Positions 52,278-61,940 are shown, numbered from the stretch's first letter. The stretch: DNA of 64,000 nucleotides from Rhodanobacteraceae bacterium (GCA_024234055.1 JACKOW010000002.1:682001-746000), one strand, 5' to 3'. The notes: generated by a model from the sequence alone, not told the origin. Numbers and translations are program-made.

Positions 52278-55200
52278 TGGCTCCCCGCCACCCCACAGCC
52301 ACCAATGCGTTCGAGATTCAACACGCCGTTCAGTCCGACGTGATCCGCGGCTTCGGCACTGACATCGAACTGGTATTGCACTCGCAGTCGATCGCAGCCC
52401 TGAAACTGGAACTGTGCGACGCCGATCTGAAACAGATTGCTGGTCGCGACACGATCGAGTTCACCACCGACAACACGAAACACGGGCACCTGGACCACTC
52501 CCTGCTGCGCCGTGGCCAGATCGCCCTGCATGATCAGCCAGTCTTGAGCCGCAGCATCGTCTCCCGGCGTCTGCGGGTCGTAGGTGAACCAGGCCGCAAA
52601 CAGCAGTCCGGATTGCTGGGCTGAAGCGGGCAGCACCTCGATCTTCATGCCTTGCCCCGAGCTGATCGGATCAAACCAGGTGCCTGACTGTCGCAGACTG
52701 AAGCCCTGCGAATCCGGTGCGATCAGTTGCGGCGATTGAATGCTGCCGTCGGCAAGATTGCAGGGGCGCACGCGTGATCCGATCCGCTGCCACGGCATGC
52801 TGCCCATGCGAGCCGATTCGAAGGGTGGATAGAACTGATACGACAGCGTGGCGTGATCACAATCGTGAAAACTCAGCTCGGCCGTACCCACGACAATGCT
52901 GGTGGTTTCGGGCCCACCCGCGAAGCTGCCGCCGGCGTTGCGCAGGATGTCCAGCGCCACCCGCTTGGCACCGGGCGCGGGCAGGCCAAAGAGCGAGTAC
53001 CAGCGCACCGCTGACTGATCTTGGTAGCGCTGCTGGTCGGCGAACGTGAACCACGGCGCAAACACTGTCTGCGAGTCAGGCAGGAAGTCCAGCAGAAAGC
53101 CTTGCCCGGAGGTGATCGGGTTGTACCAAACGCCGGTGATGCCGCTCTGGTCTACGCTGACGTCGCGGTTGCCGGCCAGGTCTACCGAGTGAGCGATCAG
53201 TGTTCTGCCACCCTGGCTGGCGAGGCTATTGCTCAGAATCCGATAGCGCTGCTGCACGGGTTTCAACGAACGCGCACGGGCAAAACAGTTCTGACCGCCG
53301 CCGCAAGGGTAGGCGCGGGTTTCCAGCAAGGCGCCATCGGTACTGTCGTACAGGGACAACTGCAAGGCGCCGCCATTTTTTCCGACCACCAAGGCCGCAT
53401 TTCGCGAGGCTACGGAGGCCAGATCGACCACCGATCCGGACACTGTGGGGATGTCCCGGCTCCACGCTATGCTCGAACCGTCGCGGGGCAAGGCGATCAA
53501 CCGCGTCCCTGAGGCCACGCCGCCGGCTGCTTGCCCCTCTACACCTTCAATCAACAAGTGCAGATGGTCCGGTCCCGCAGATTTGCGCAATGCAAGCTGC
53601 GGCGGGAATACATCGTTGGCCAGAAGGCCATCAACGACCTCGGTGGCATCCGCAATATTCACAACCTGAATTCGAAGGCCAGAAAGCCAGCTTTGACTGC
53701 CCGCCACTTGCTGTACCGCGAACAGGCGCTCGCCTTTTGGCCAGAATTCGTAGGGTGACTTCTGCAGGTTCAGCACCCGTGCGCTTTCGTCATCGTCAGC
53801 AAACACGGCAACGGTGGTGCCCGGCAAACCACTCGCGTCGCCCACCAAAGCCATGGACTGCCCGTCGAAGGGGTCTACGCGCAACCGCGGCCCCGTCGGG
53901 TAGATCAAGTATTCAGAAACAACGAAAGGCGGAAGCTCCAGCACGCCGACTTCGGAACCATCCGCCAAGTTGCGTCGACGCACTAACAGCTGCCCGTCGA
54001 CGCCGACATCGACATAGGCCAGAACGCCACTGGCAAACACACCCCAGGCACGGGGAAGTCCTTCGACGAAATGGTGTTCGAAACGCAGTTCGCCAGTGGC
54101 TCGATCCAGACAACGCAACACGGTTTCATGGGAATAGGCGCGCTCGTCGTCCACACAGACGTATGACCCACCGATCTGGACGGCACGGTCCGACCAAGAC
54201 AGTTCCACCCAGGGATCGGCGGCCCACCGTTGCTGCCAGAGCAATTGTCCTTCGGCGCCAATCTTGGCTATGACGAGTTCGTCCGGCCTGCCCAAGCCGA
54301 TGATCCGGTCATCTCCATCCTGGTACTCACCGAGGACACTGGGTTGAGCGGAATCGGCAGGCGCCACCGGCAATTGCTGCACCTGCCCCGAATCCAGTAC
54401 GCGCCAGGCGCGATCCTCTGCACGAACCAGAAATGCCGGCGCGGACGTCATCACTTCCTGCGGATTGAGGATGTCCGGCAATAGCTGGTCGTCCAGAAGT
54501 TGCGCAGTCGGCGACAGCAGTAGCAATCGCAATCGCTGAGCCGTCTCCAACGAGATGGACGCAACCAGACGCACCTGTCCGTCGTCGCCAAAGCGCACGC
54601 TGCAAGACTCGAGTCTCTCGCCACAATTCAGGCCCTCGGGCAGATCAAGACTCCCCCTTCTCGACCCTGCGGCGTCGACCAACGTCAACCGCTGCCGCTG
54701 GTTGCTGAACTGCGTGAGCAAGGCCACGACGCCCGCCGGGCTGACGTACATCGCGTGGGTGTTTCCGAGCAACAGCGCGTCATCGATCATGGTCCACAGC
54801 GGTATTCCGGCCGCATCCAGCGCCTGCAAGTGGCTACCGCTGCCGAAGTTGTCGGTGAAGGCCAGCACGCCGCCCGCGGGGCGCCGCTCCAGCAGCGAAA
54901 CTCTCCCAAACGGCCAGTCATCGGGTGCCTGCCAACGCCAGACCTCGCCGCCGCCGTCATCGATCTGGAGCACCGCAGGCCTGCCCTGCACCTGACCGCC
55001 AATCCAGACCGCTTCACTGCCAGGTACGGCGACAGCCCGGGAACGCGCAGAGAACTCGCCTACTGCCGGCCCGAAGCGACCCAGATCACGCCCCATACGA
55101 TCATGCCGATGCAAACCCACGTCCGGGAGGTCGTCTTGGCAACTGAGCCACCATGCGCCCGAGGGCGTCTTGACCGCATTGCGGCAATACACCAGATCGC

Positions 55201-55624
55201 GACTGAACTCGCTTTGCCAAAGCGGCTGCGCATCAGCGCCGAAGCTCAGCAACACATCAACTCCGGACAATGCGGCGACCGTGCCGTCGGCCTGCTCGAA
55301 TAGCCGATCGAATGACGAGTCGCCGCTGGTCCATTCGCGCACCTCTGACTCAAAGCTGCGACCTGCCAGACTGCCATCAGCCCGGTAGCGATCCAGGCTA
55401 TGGACCACCGATCCGTGCTCCGCGACCAGCCAATAGCCGCCGTCGGCCGCGCCGATCAGCTGCCGCACCTTTGGCGCAGCAGTCGTCGCATTGACCGTGA
55501 CCGGCACCGAGGAATCCCACGCCAATAACGGCTGGCACGAAAGCACCCACGTCAGCAACAACCCGCAGGCGCGCCAAGGAATCGACCTCGAATCAGCCGC
55601 TTTTGGCGGCAAGACAAATGACAT
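52274..55624 (-). CDS. Large secreted beta-rich protein with duplicated C-terminal GQG/WFT module
   Basis: About 1116 residues with a signal peptide (ACGLLLTWVLSCQPLLAWD). Residues 35-800 have repeated propeller-like strands (GGYWLVAEHGSVVHSLDRYRADG, AVWIGGQVQGRPAVLQID, LLERRPAGGVLAFTD). The last 300 residues contain two diverged copies of one module: GITGVWYNPITSGQGFLLDF ... APWFTF ... FHDCDHATLSYQF, and SGTWFDPISSGQGMKIEV ... AAWFTY ... FQGCDRLRVQYQF, starting near residues 825 and 978. I do not know a named function. Start: MSFVLPPKAADS at 55624 (the frame stays open to 55663). The stop codon lies in the target duplication of the MITE. Confidence 0.83.
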   Translation of the reverse strand: MSFVLPPKAADSRSIPWRACGLLLTWVLSCQPLLAWDSSVPVTVNATTAAPKVRQLIGAADGGYWLVAEHGSVVHSLDRYRADGSLAGRSFESEVREWTSGDSSFDRLFEQADGTVAALSGVDVLLSFGADAQPLWQSEFSRDLVYCRNAVKTPSGAWWLSCQDDLPDVGLHRHDRMGRDLGRFGPAVGEFSARSRAVAVPGSEAVWIGGQVQGRPAVLQIDDGGGEVWRWQAPDDWPFGRVSLLERRPAGGVLAFTDNFGSGSHLQALDAAGIPLWTMIDDALLLGNTHAMYVSPAGVVALLTQFSNQRQRLTLVDAAGSRRGSLDLPEGLNCGERLESCSVRFGDDGQVRLVASISLETAQRLRLLLLSPTAQLLDDQLLPDILNPQEVMTSAPAFLVRAEDRAWRVLDSGQVQQLPVAPADSAQPSVLGEYQDGDDRIIGLGRPDELVIAKIGAEGQLLWQQRWAADPWVELSWSDRAVQIGGSYVCVDDERAYSHETVLRCLDRATGELRFEHHFVEGLPRAWGVFASGVLAYVDVGVDGQLLVRRRNLADGSEVGVLELPPFVVSEYLIYPTGPRLRVDPFDGQSMALVGDASGLPGTTVAVFADDDESARVLNLQKSPYEFWPKGERLFAVQQVAGSQSWLSGLRIQVVNIADATEVVDGLLANDVFPPQLALRKSAGPDHLHLLIEGVEGQAAGGVASGTRLIALPRDGSSIAWSRDIPTVSGSVVDLASVASRNAALVVGKNGGALQLSLYDSTDGALLETRAYPCGGGQNCFARARSLKPVQQRYRILSNSLASQGGRTLIAHSVDLAGNRDVSVDQSGITGVWYNPITSGQGFLLDFLPDSQTVFAPWFTFADQQRYQDQSAVRWYSLFGLPAPGAKRVALDILRNAGGSFAGGPETTSIVVGTAELSFHDCDHATLSYQFYPPFESARMGSMPWQRIGSRVRPCNLADGSIQSPQLIAPDSQGFSLRQSGTWFDPISSGQGMKIEVLPASAQQSGLLFAAWFTYDPQTPGDDAAAQDWLIMQGDLATAQQGVVQVPVFRVVGGELDRVATSNLFQIGVAQFQFQGCDRLRVQYQFDVSAEAADHVGLNGVLNLERIGGCGVAGSH

Positions 55625-55780
55625 GCGACACACGACTGGACCTCGGGGTCGCGATCTGATCACACAAAATGACGATTGTTCAACTCATCCGCGGCGTTCG
55701 CCACCAAGCCGTCCCTTGGTCATAGCTTGATGGGCGAGCGGAGCCACGACTTCGAGGTCCGTCCGACCGACGCTCCCAGC

Positions 55781-55918
55781 CTCCCCATGAACCCATGTGA
55801 CAAGTTATTGATGCGTCGTTGCGAGAAGCGTGGCGACGAAGCAATCCAGTGTTTTGCGGCACGTCCCTGGATTGCTTCGCTTCGCTCTCCATGAACCCAT
55901 ATCGCAAGTTGTTGATTT
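55781..55918. repeat. GAAGCAATCC element bracketed by CATGAACCCATA repeats
   Basis: CTCCCCATGAACCCATGTGA (55781) and TCTCCATGAACCCATATCGC (55886), each followed by AAGTT(A/G)TTGAT, bracket GTCGTTGCGAGAAGCG...GACGAAGCAATCC (55815-55850) and its partner arm TGGATTGCTTCGCTTCGC (55868-55885). This arrangement suggests that the elements travel or arise together. Confidence 0.7.
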
Positions 55919-56191
55919 GACGAATTTGGCGCAAATCCGCCTGTCGTAGCTCGAAGTGCGCGCAGCGCTCTGCGGGCGGTGACGCGAAAGCGCTCCGCTG
56001 AGCCGCTGCGCGGCACAACGGGCTACGCACGACCGTTTTCCGGGCAGATCGAAGATGTTCACGCTCTTCTTCGTGTTCTCTCTGCTTTTCCTTCGTGTTC
56101 TCTGCGTCCGGCTTCTTGCCGCGACCTGCCTCAGGACGGGGTCGTCGCGGTGCCGGTCGCGACGCGAGGTCGCTCCTACGGGCGAACTTGC

Positions 56192-56231
56192 GGTTCATCG
56201 CCCGTGGGCAGTTTCGGGCCGAAACAGGTGG
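56192..56231. repeat. 40-bp GTTTCGGGCCGAAAC repeat, third copy
   Basis: Starts GGTTCATCGCCCGTGGGCAG and ends TTTCGGGCCGAAACAGGTGG. It is the inverse of 31760-31799 (about 37 of 40 identical) and is also related to 31928-31967. Confidence 0.78.
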
Positions 56232-56341
56232 CTGCGGCGCCGCTCTTGCCCTCTCGCAGAGCCAGAGCGGCCGCGCAGGCGCGCGTCCCTCCTCAAAGCC
56301 GCTCCATGCTTGCCAGCGATCGGCGATGTCACACCCTCAAC

Positions 56342-57823
56342 CTACTCCTCGTCACCCGCATCAGCCACCAGATCCGCCGGCAACGCCTTCTGGTGCCGCG
56401 CACCCAGTTCGCGCAGCTGTTCGGTCTGGCGCACCAGATTGCCCTTGCCGGTGCTGAGTTTGGCGTAAGCCTGGTCGAGTTCGCTCTGAGCACGGCTCAA
56501 GGCCAGACGCACGCTGTCGAGATCGGCGACGAATCCGACGAACTTGTCGTAGAGCTTGCCGGCGCGCTGGGCGATGTCCTGAGCGTTGCGGTTGCGCTGT
56601 TCCTGCTTCCACAGATGACTGGCGGCGCGCAGCGTGGCCAACAGGGTCGAGGGCGAGACGATGGCGATGTTGCGGTTAAGCGCATACTCGTAGAGCCCCG
56701 GATCGGCACGCACGGCCTCGATCAGTGCCGATTCCACCGGCACGAACAGCAGCACGAAATCGAGCGCGCGGCCGTCCAGCAGTGCGGCGTAGTCGCGGCG
56801 GCTGAGGCCATCGACATGCCGGCGCAGCGATCCCAGGTGTTCACTGAGTGCGGCAGCGCGGTCGAGCTCGGTTTCGGCATTGACGCAGCGTTCGTAGGCG
56901 GTGAGCGAGACTTTGGCGTCGATGATCAGATCGCGTTCCTGCGGCAGATGCACGATCACATCCGGGCGCGGCCGGCTGCCGTCTTCATCGCGGAGCACGA
57001 CTTGCGTCGTGTATTCGCGGCCCTCGACCAGGCCCGAGGCCTCCAGGATGCGTGAGAGGATCAGCTCGCCCCAGGCCCCCTGCACGCGGGTATCGCCGCG
57101 CAGTGCCCGGGTCAGGTTCAGGGCCTCGCCACTGAGCTGCTGGTTCAGGGTCTTCAGCGCGTCGATCTCGCGCGCCAGCAAGCTACGCTCTCGAGCTTCC
57201 TGCACATAGGCCTGCTGGACGGCGTCCTGAAAAGTCTTCAACTGCTCGCGCACCGGATTCAGCAGGCTGCCGATCTGGGCGCTGTTGTCGGCCACCAGCG
57301 CCTGACTGCGCTCATGCAGCACTTCGCCGGCCAGCACCTTGAAACTGTCGCTGAATTCCTGGCGTACGCGCCCAAGGAAGTCGAGCTTCTCTGCCGCGGC
57401 GCGCAGCTCATCGGACAACCGGGTTTCCAGCGTGCTGATCTGCGCCAAGGCCTTGCTGTGGCGCTCGCGCAGCTCGTCGAGCTCGCGTTCGCGCCGCGTC
57501 AGGGTCTGATCAGTGAGTTCCAGCCGCGCCAGACGCCCGCGCAGTTCGCCATGTTCGCGCATGGTCAGCTGCAACTGCTGTTCGTAGCGGGTACTGCGCT
57601 GACGTTCGCGCAGCAGCTCCTGTTCGCGGGAGTCGAGTTGCTGGCGCAGCTCGGCGTTGTGATCCGTCAGCGCGTCAATTTCACTTTGCCGCGACTCATG
57701 AGCTTCATGCTGGCGTTTGCGCAGGAGCCGAGCACCCGCAAGCAGCGCCAGCAGACCGAGCGCCAGACAGCCGGACAAAAAGCCGATCAGCGCAGCCAAG
57801 TGCGCCGGAAGCGTGTCAAACAT
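56342..57823 (-). CDS. rmuC: DNA recombination protein RmuC
   Basis: A 493-residue RmuC homologue, implicated in limiting sequence inversions and in DNA repair. One N-terminal TM (residues 10-30, ALIGFLSGCLALGLLALLAG), a long coiled coil (40-200) and the RmuC nuclease-like domain: VQGAWGELILSRILEASGL, RPDVIVHLPQERDLIIDAKVSLTAYE, LDFVLLFVPVESAL and NIAIVSPSTLLATLR. Length and order are typical. The DAK element (LIIDAKVSL) is the PD-(D/E)XK-like site. Confidence 0.93.
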   Translation of the reverse strand: MFDTLPAHLAALIGFLSGCLALGLLALLAGARLLRKRQHEAHESRQSEIDALTDHNAELRQQLDSREQELLRERQRSTRYEQQLQLTMREHGELRGRLARLELTDQTLTRRERELDELRERHSKALAQISTLETRLSDELRAAAEKLDFLGRVRQEFSDSFKVLAGEVLHERSQALVADNSAQIGSLLNPVREQLKTFQDAVQQAYVQEARERSLLAREIDALKTLNQQLSGEALNLTRALRGDTRVQGAWGELILSRILEASGLVEGREYTTQVVLRDEDGSRPRPDVIVHLPQERDLIIDAKVSLTAYERCVNAETELDRAAALSEHLGSLRRHVDGLSRRDYAALLDGRALDFVLLFVPVESALIEAVRADPGLYEYALNRNIAIVSPSTLLATLRAASHLWKQEQRNRNAQDIAQRAGKLYDKFVGFVADLDSVRLALSRAQSELDQAYAKLSTGKGNLVRQTEQLRELGARHQKALPADLVADAGDEE

Positions 57824-57923
57824 GATGACGCCGACGACCAGGAAGGCGGCAGTCTAAGTCATCGGGAACCGGGGAGCAGACTGCATGCCCAAACGGGCAC
57901 GCAGTCTCAGGACTATCGTGGGC

Positions 57924-58271
57924 TCAGGCCTTCTTCGGCACGTAGGCGGCACACCAGCCGTTGGGGTGCACGCCCTTGCCAGGGAAGATCGCGCACGGAC
58001 GCAGCGCATCGCCGTCCTTGCCCTGGACCAGATTGCAGTTGGCGCAGGCCTGCTCCGGCTTGTGATTCGGATACTTGGCCGCATCCACCTTGGTGGTGTC
58101 GGCCTTGTAGCCCAGTGCTGCTGCGGTCGGCTCGGTCTCTCCGAGTTCCGGCAATGCGCCCTGGGCAAAGCTCTGGCTGGTCAACGCGACGCCGGCGGCA
58201 ACACCCACACCTGCGGCTGCGACCTGGCCGAAGAAGCGGCGACGAGTGGCATTGAAATCCTGTTGCGACAT
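57924..58271 (-). CDS. High-potential iron-sulfur protein (HiPIP)
   Basis: A 115-residue Tat-exported protein: RRRFFGQVAAAGVGVAAGVAL signal with cleavage near SFAQ (residue 37). The cluster ligands are Cys76, Cys79, Cys93 and Cys107 in the pattern CANCNL...C...GWC. HiPIPs carry a [4Fe-4S] cluster cycling 3+/2+ and donate electrons in the periplasm. It is 181 nt upstream of, and divergent from, mtnB. Confidence 0.92.
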   Translation of the reverse strand: MSQQDFNATRRRFFGQVAAAGVGVAAGVALTSQSFAQGALPELGETEPTAAALGYKADTTKVDAAKYPNHKPEQACANCNLVQGKDGDALRPCAIFPGKGVHPNGWCAAYVPKKA

Positions 58272-58452
58272 GGCAAAGTCCTTCTACAGTGGAAACAGAT
58301 ACGGTGATCGATGCTGGACCATAATTGTCCACGTTCAGCCTGAACGCCAGCATGACCTAACTCAAGTGACGTAGATGTCGGCACGGTCGGTTATATTTCG
58401 CAGGAGATCGCGGAAGAATCGCGAATCATTCTCGTTTAGGAGTTCCTGATAC

Positions 58453-59085
58453 ATGTCCGATTTTTCCCCCGCCCAATTTGCCGAATGCGCTGGGCAGATC
58501 GTGGAGGCCGGCCGGGATTTCGCCCAGCGCGGCTGGACGCCAGCCACCAGCAGCAACTTCTCGATGCGCCTCTGTGCCGATCGACTTGCAGTGACCGTTT
58601 CCGGGCGTGACAAGGGCAAGCTGTCGCCTGCTGATATCATGGTCTGCGATCTGGCCGGCAAGGCGGTCAATACCGATGCTCGTCCGTCAGCCGAGACCCT
58701 GCTGCATTGCCAGATCTACCGGCGCTACCCCGAGGCCGGCGCGGTGCTGCACACGCACTCGCTGGCACAGACCCTGGCCAGCCGCTTGTGGGCGCAGGCC
58801 GGCCAGCTGGAACTGGCGGGCTATGAACTGCTCAAGGCTTTTGCCGGTTACACCACGCACGACGCGCGCATGCAGGTACCGGTGTTTCCCAACAGTCAGG
58901 ACATGCAGGAACTGGCTGAACTGATCGATCGCTACCTGCAGCAAACGCCCATCACCCACGGCTACCTGATCGACGGCCACGGTATCTATACCTGGGGGGA
59001 GGATATGCTGAGTGCTCGAAGACATCTGGACGCCTTCGAGTTCTTGCTGAATTGCGAACTGGAACTGAGGAAGATGCAACGATGA
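58453..59085 (+). CDS. mtnB: Methylthioribulose-1-phosphate dehydratase
   Basis: A 210-residue class II aldolase-fold zinc enzyme that dehydrates methylthioribulose 1-phosphate. The metal ligands His100 and His102 lie in AVLHTHSLAQ; NFSMRL, SGRDKGKLSPADIM and HGIYTWGEDMLSARRHLDAFEFLL complete the family pattern. It follows MtnA (25373) in the pathway and leads to MtnC. Its stop overlaps mtnD as ATGA. Confidence 0.94.
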   Translation: MSDFSPAQFAECAGQIVEAGRDFAQRGWTPATSSNFSMRLCADRLAVTVSGRDKGKLSPADIMVCDLAGKAVNTDARPSAETLLHCQIYRRYPEAGAVLHTHSLAQTLASRLWAQAGQLELAGYELLKAFAGYTTHDARMQVPVFPNSQDMQELAELIDRYLQQTPITHGYLIDGHGIYTWGEDMLSARRHLDAFEFLLNCELELRKMQR

Positions 59086-59627
59086 CGCACATGCGTGTTT
59101 ACGATGAAAACCAGCCCATCGAGGCCCGACTGGAGAGCAGCGATTTCACGGAAATCCGCCGCCACCTGGCGGCTGCCGGAATCCGCCTGGACCGCTGGCT
59201 GGCCGATGCCGAGATTCAGCCCGGCGATACGCAGGAACAGGTGCTTGCGGCCTACCAGCGCGATATCGACCGGCTGATGGAAGAAGGCGGCTACAAATCG
59301 GTAGACGTCATCAGCATGACACCCGGGCACCCGGACAAGGTGGCCCTGCGGCAGAAATTCCTGAGCGAACACACCCACGACGAAGATGAAGTCCGCTTCT
59401 TCGTGGCCGGCGCCGGACTGTTCACGCTGCACATCGGCAGTGAGGTCTACGAGGTATTGTGCGAGAAGGACGATCTGATCAGCGTGCCCGCCGGCACCAG
59501 GCATTGGTTCGACATGGGTCCGGAACCCGCCTTCGTGGCCATCCGGATCTTCACCAACCCGGCCGGCTGGGTGGCCAAATTCACCGGCGACCCCATTGCC
59601 GAACGCTTCACGCGGATCGGGGTCTGA
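59082..59627 (+). CDS. mtnD: Acireductone dioxygenase
   Basis: A 181-residue cupin enzyme that oxidises acireductone to the keto acid precursor of methionine (Fe form) or to off-pathway products (Ni form). The metal ligands are visible: His97, His99 and Glu103 in EHTHDEDEVRFFV, and His141 in AGTRHWFDMG. The start MTHMRVYDENQPIE overlaps mtnB. Order B-D-C is the usual one. Confidence 0.95.
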   Translation: MTHMRVYDENQPIEARLESSDFTEIRRHLAAAGIRLDRWLADAEIQPGDTQEQVLAAYQRDIDRLMEEGGYKSVDVISMTPGHPDKVALRQKFLSEHTHDEDEVRFFVAGAGLFTLHIGSEVYEVLCEKDDLISVPAGTRHWFDMGPEPAFVAIRIFTNPAGWVAKFTGDPIAERFTRIGV

Positions 59628-59687
59628 GGCGTCGACGCCCCTGCCCGCCCCTCGCAACTTGCACTTGCCGCAGCTCAGGAAGCATCC

Positions 59688-60371
59688 ATGATCGTACGTC
59701 CCGATGCGCTGGTGACCGATATTGAGGGCACCACGAGCGATATCAGCTTCGTGCAGAAGGTGATGTTTCCCTACGCGCGGCAGGCGCTGCCTGGCTATCT
59801 GCAGGCGCACGCGAAGGACCCGCAAGTGCTGCCGTGGATAGCGCAGATCGCTACCGAAATCGGCTGTGCCAGCGACGACCTGGACGCCGTCAGTGGCGCC
59901 CTGATCGACTGGATCGATGCTGATCGCAAGCACACCGCGCTGAAAGCCCTGCAGGGCCAGGTCTGGGAGAACGCCTTCCGCAGCGGCGAGTTCGTTGCCC
60001 ACGTTTATCCCGATGCGGTCGCGGCCTTGCGCCGCTGGCAGACCGAGGGATTGCCGATGTATGTCTATTCCTCGGGCTCCATTCAGGCCCAGAAGCTGTA
60101 CTTCGGGCACACTCAGGACGGCGATCTGCGGCCCTGCTTCCGCGATCATTTCGATACCACCACCGGCCCCAAGCGCGAGGTCGATTCCTATCGGCGCATC
60201 GCCGAGGCCATCGCCGTTCCGGCCGATCGCATCCTGTTTCTGTCGGACATCGGGGCTGAGCTCGATGCCGCGCGCGCAGCAGGCTGGAAAACGGTCCAGA
60301 TCGTGCGTGAGGGCACCACGGCAGTAGCGGAGCACGATGCCGTCGGCAGCTTCGACCAACTCGGATTCTGA
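59688..60371 (+). CDS. mtnC: Enolase-phosphatase E1
   Basis: A 227-residue HAD-superfamily bifunctional enzyme (enolization, then dephosphorylation) that forms acireductone. The nucleophile Asp11 is in VTDIEGTTSDISFVQKVMFPYA; the Thr/Ser motif is VYSSGSIQAQKL, and DTTTGPKREVDSY with LFLSDIGAELDAAR complete the HAD set. It is 60 nt after mtnD, ending the operon. Confidence 0.95.
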   Translation: MIVRPDALVTDIEGTTSDISFVQKVMFPYARQALPGYLQAHAKDPQVLPWIAQIATEIGCASDDLDAVSGALIDWIDADRKHTALKALQGQVWENAFRSGEFVAHVYPDAVAALRRWQTEGLPMYVYSSGSIQAQKLYFGHTQDGDLRPCFRDHFDTTTGPKREVDSYRRIAEAIAVPADRILFLSDIGAELDAARAAGWKTVQIVREGTTAVAEHDAVGSFDQLGF

Positions 60372-60376
60372 TTCTC

Positions 60377-61840
60377 ATGCGGGCCTTGCTGCGCACGCTG
60401 GGCGCGGGATTCCTGCTGGCCTTCGGCGTGCGCCCAGCGACCACGCTGCGGGTGCGCCCGGCTTCGCATTTCTGGGGTTTGCTGCTGCTCAGCGTGGCCA
60501 TCTCCATCGGCCGTGACCGCTTGTTGCTGGCCGACGCTGCGGATTTCTACCTGGACGGTCTGCAGAGCGATGCCTTCAGCGCCCTGTTGGCGCTGGCTGC
60601 GGCTGCGCTGATCGGAAGCTGGTCCGGTCAGCGGGTGATGACCTGGTCGATCGCGGTACTGGCCAGTGCCGCGGGTCTATGGATCAGCCTGGCACTGTTC
60701 GGCGTGCGCCTGGGGCTGCAGGAACTGGATCACTGGGACGAGCACGCGCAATGGCTGATCGTGGTGGCGAGCTGCCTGTGGTGGACGCTGAGCCTGCTGC
60801 GCATCGTCGGCTTTGCGTTGCCCGAATGGCGCTGGTGGAAGCGTGCAGGTGCCGGCGTGCTGGCGGCGGCCCTGACCACCGCGCCCTTCTTCCTGATCAA
60901 CCCATTGGCCTATTGGTATCCCCGCTACGACCCTGAAACCATGGCTTACAGCGATGCCGACACTGCCCCTGCGCGCAGGGTGCGCGGCAGCGCCGAAGCG
61001 CTGATCTATCGCCAGCCGCAGATGATTGCCGATGCCGTATCGGCCTTGCGCCCGGGCGTGCCCGGGCAGACCGACGCCTATCTGCTGGCCTTTGGCGCCG
61101 ACGCCAACGAAGACGTGTTCCGCAATGAAGTCAGCTACGCCCAGACCCTGTTTGCCGAACGCTTCGGCATGGCCGGGCGCACGCTGACCTTGCTCAATCA
61201 CCCCGACACCACCGAACAATGGCCACTGGCGAACTTGAGCAATCTGAAGCTGGCGCTGGCCGGCATCGCCACGAAGATGGATCCAGACGAGGATCTGCTG
61301 GTGCTGTTCCTGACCACCCACGGCAGCGCCGACCATGAGTTGTACGTGGATCTGCAGCCGCTGGCGCTGGACGGGATCCGCCCCGGCGATCTGCGTGAAG
61401 CCCTGGACGCGGCTGGCATCCGTTGGCGCGTGATCGTGGTGTCGGCCTGCTATTCAGGCGGATTCATGGACGATCTGGCCTCACCGATGACACTGGTGAT
61501 GACCGCCGCGCGCCGTGATCGACCCTCCTTCGGCTGCGGCGACGACAGCGAACTCACCTATTTCGGTCGGGCCCTGCTGGTTGAAGCCTTGAATCAGACG
61601 CGCTCGCTCACCGCCGCCTTCGAATTGGCGCGGGAGAGCGTGCATGAGCGGGAACTGGCCGACGATTTCGAAGCCTCCGAGCCCCAGATGCAGATGGGTG
61701 CGCTGATCGGCCCGAAACTGGATGCCTGGGCACAGAGCCTGGCGCCAGCGAAAGCGGTGGCCTTTGTGCCGACAGTGGCGAAGGCCGCGTGCAAGCGCGA
61801 CGATAAGGCGTGTGCGTCAAGGACGCAGCCGGACAATTGA
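60377..61840 (+). CDS. Membrane-bound C13 (legumain-like) cysteine peptidase
   Basis: A 487-residue protein with about five TM segments in residues 25-190 (FWGLLLLSVAISI, LLALAAAALIGSW, VLASAAGLWISLALFG, LIVVASCLWWTLSLLRIVGF, AGVLAAALTTAPFFLINPL), followed by a C13-type domain. The catalytic dyad is His315 in LFLTTHGSADHELYV and Cys358 in VVSACYSGGFMDDL, and ITTARRD-like MTAARRDRPSFGCG follows. Topology places the peptidase in the periplasm or cytoplasm depending on the count. The gene is 5 nt after mtnC, but a link with salvage is not evident. Confidence 0.9.
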   Translation: MRALLRTLGAGFLLAFGVRPATTLRVRPASHFWGLLLLSVAISIGRDRLLLADAADFYLDGLQSDAFSALLALAAAALIGSWSGQRVMTWSIAVLASAAGLWISLALFGVRLGLQELDHWDEHAQWLIVVASCLWWTLSLLRIVGFALPEWRWWKRAGAGVLAAALTTAPFFLINPLAYWYPRYDPETMAYSDADTAPARRVRGSAEALIYRQPQMIADAVSALRPGVPGQTDAYLLAFGADANEDVFRNEVSYAQTLFAERFGMAGRTLTLLNHPDTTEQWPLANLSNLKLALAGIATKMDPDEDLLVLFLTTHGSADHELYVDLQPLALDGIRPGDLREALDAAGIRWRVIVVSACYSGGFMDDLASPMTLVMTAARRDRPSFGCGDDSELTYFGRALLVEALNQTRSLTAAFELARESVHERELADDFEASEPQMQMGALIGPKLDAWAQSLAPAKAVAFVPTVAKAACKRDDKACASRTQPDN

Positions 61841-61858
61841 CGATGGTAGATCGCGCTA

Positions 61859-61940
61859 TTGTAGCCCGGGTAAGCCGAAGGCGCACCCGGGGCTCTACGG
61901 CCCATCGTCCCAGTTGCGCTGGCGCTTACCTGGGCTACAA
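61859..61940. repeat. GTAGCCCGGGTAAGC extragenic palindrome
   Basis: TTGTAGCCCGGGTAAGC (61859-61875) pairs with GCGCTTACCTGGGCTACAA (61922-61940). Repeats with this core are common in proteobacterial intergenic DNA. It sits between the convergent C13 peptidase and Hpt genes and may act as a bidirectional terminator. Confidence 0.8.

Larger units (their letters stand above)
55625..56341. other. Intergenic region, about 680 bp, repeat mosaic
   Basis: No gene is supported. Contents: two CATGAACCCATA-type fragments (55781-55813 and 55886-55918) flanking a GAAGCAATCC element (55811-55880), a long GC-rich imperfect hairpin at about 55940-56030, and the inverted 40-bp GTTTCGGGCCGAAAC repeat (56192-56231). 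Confidence 0.65.
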
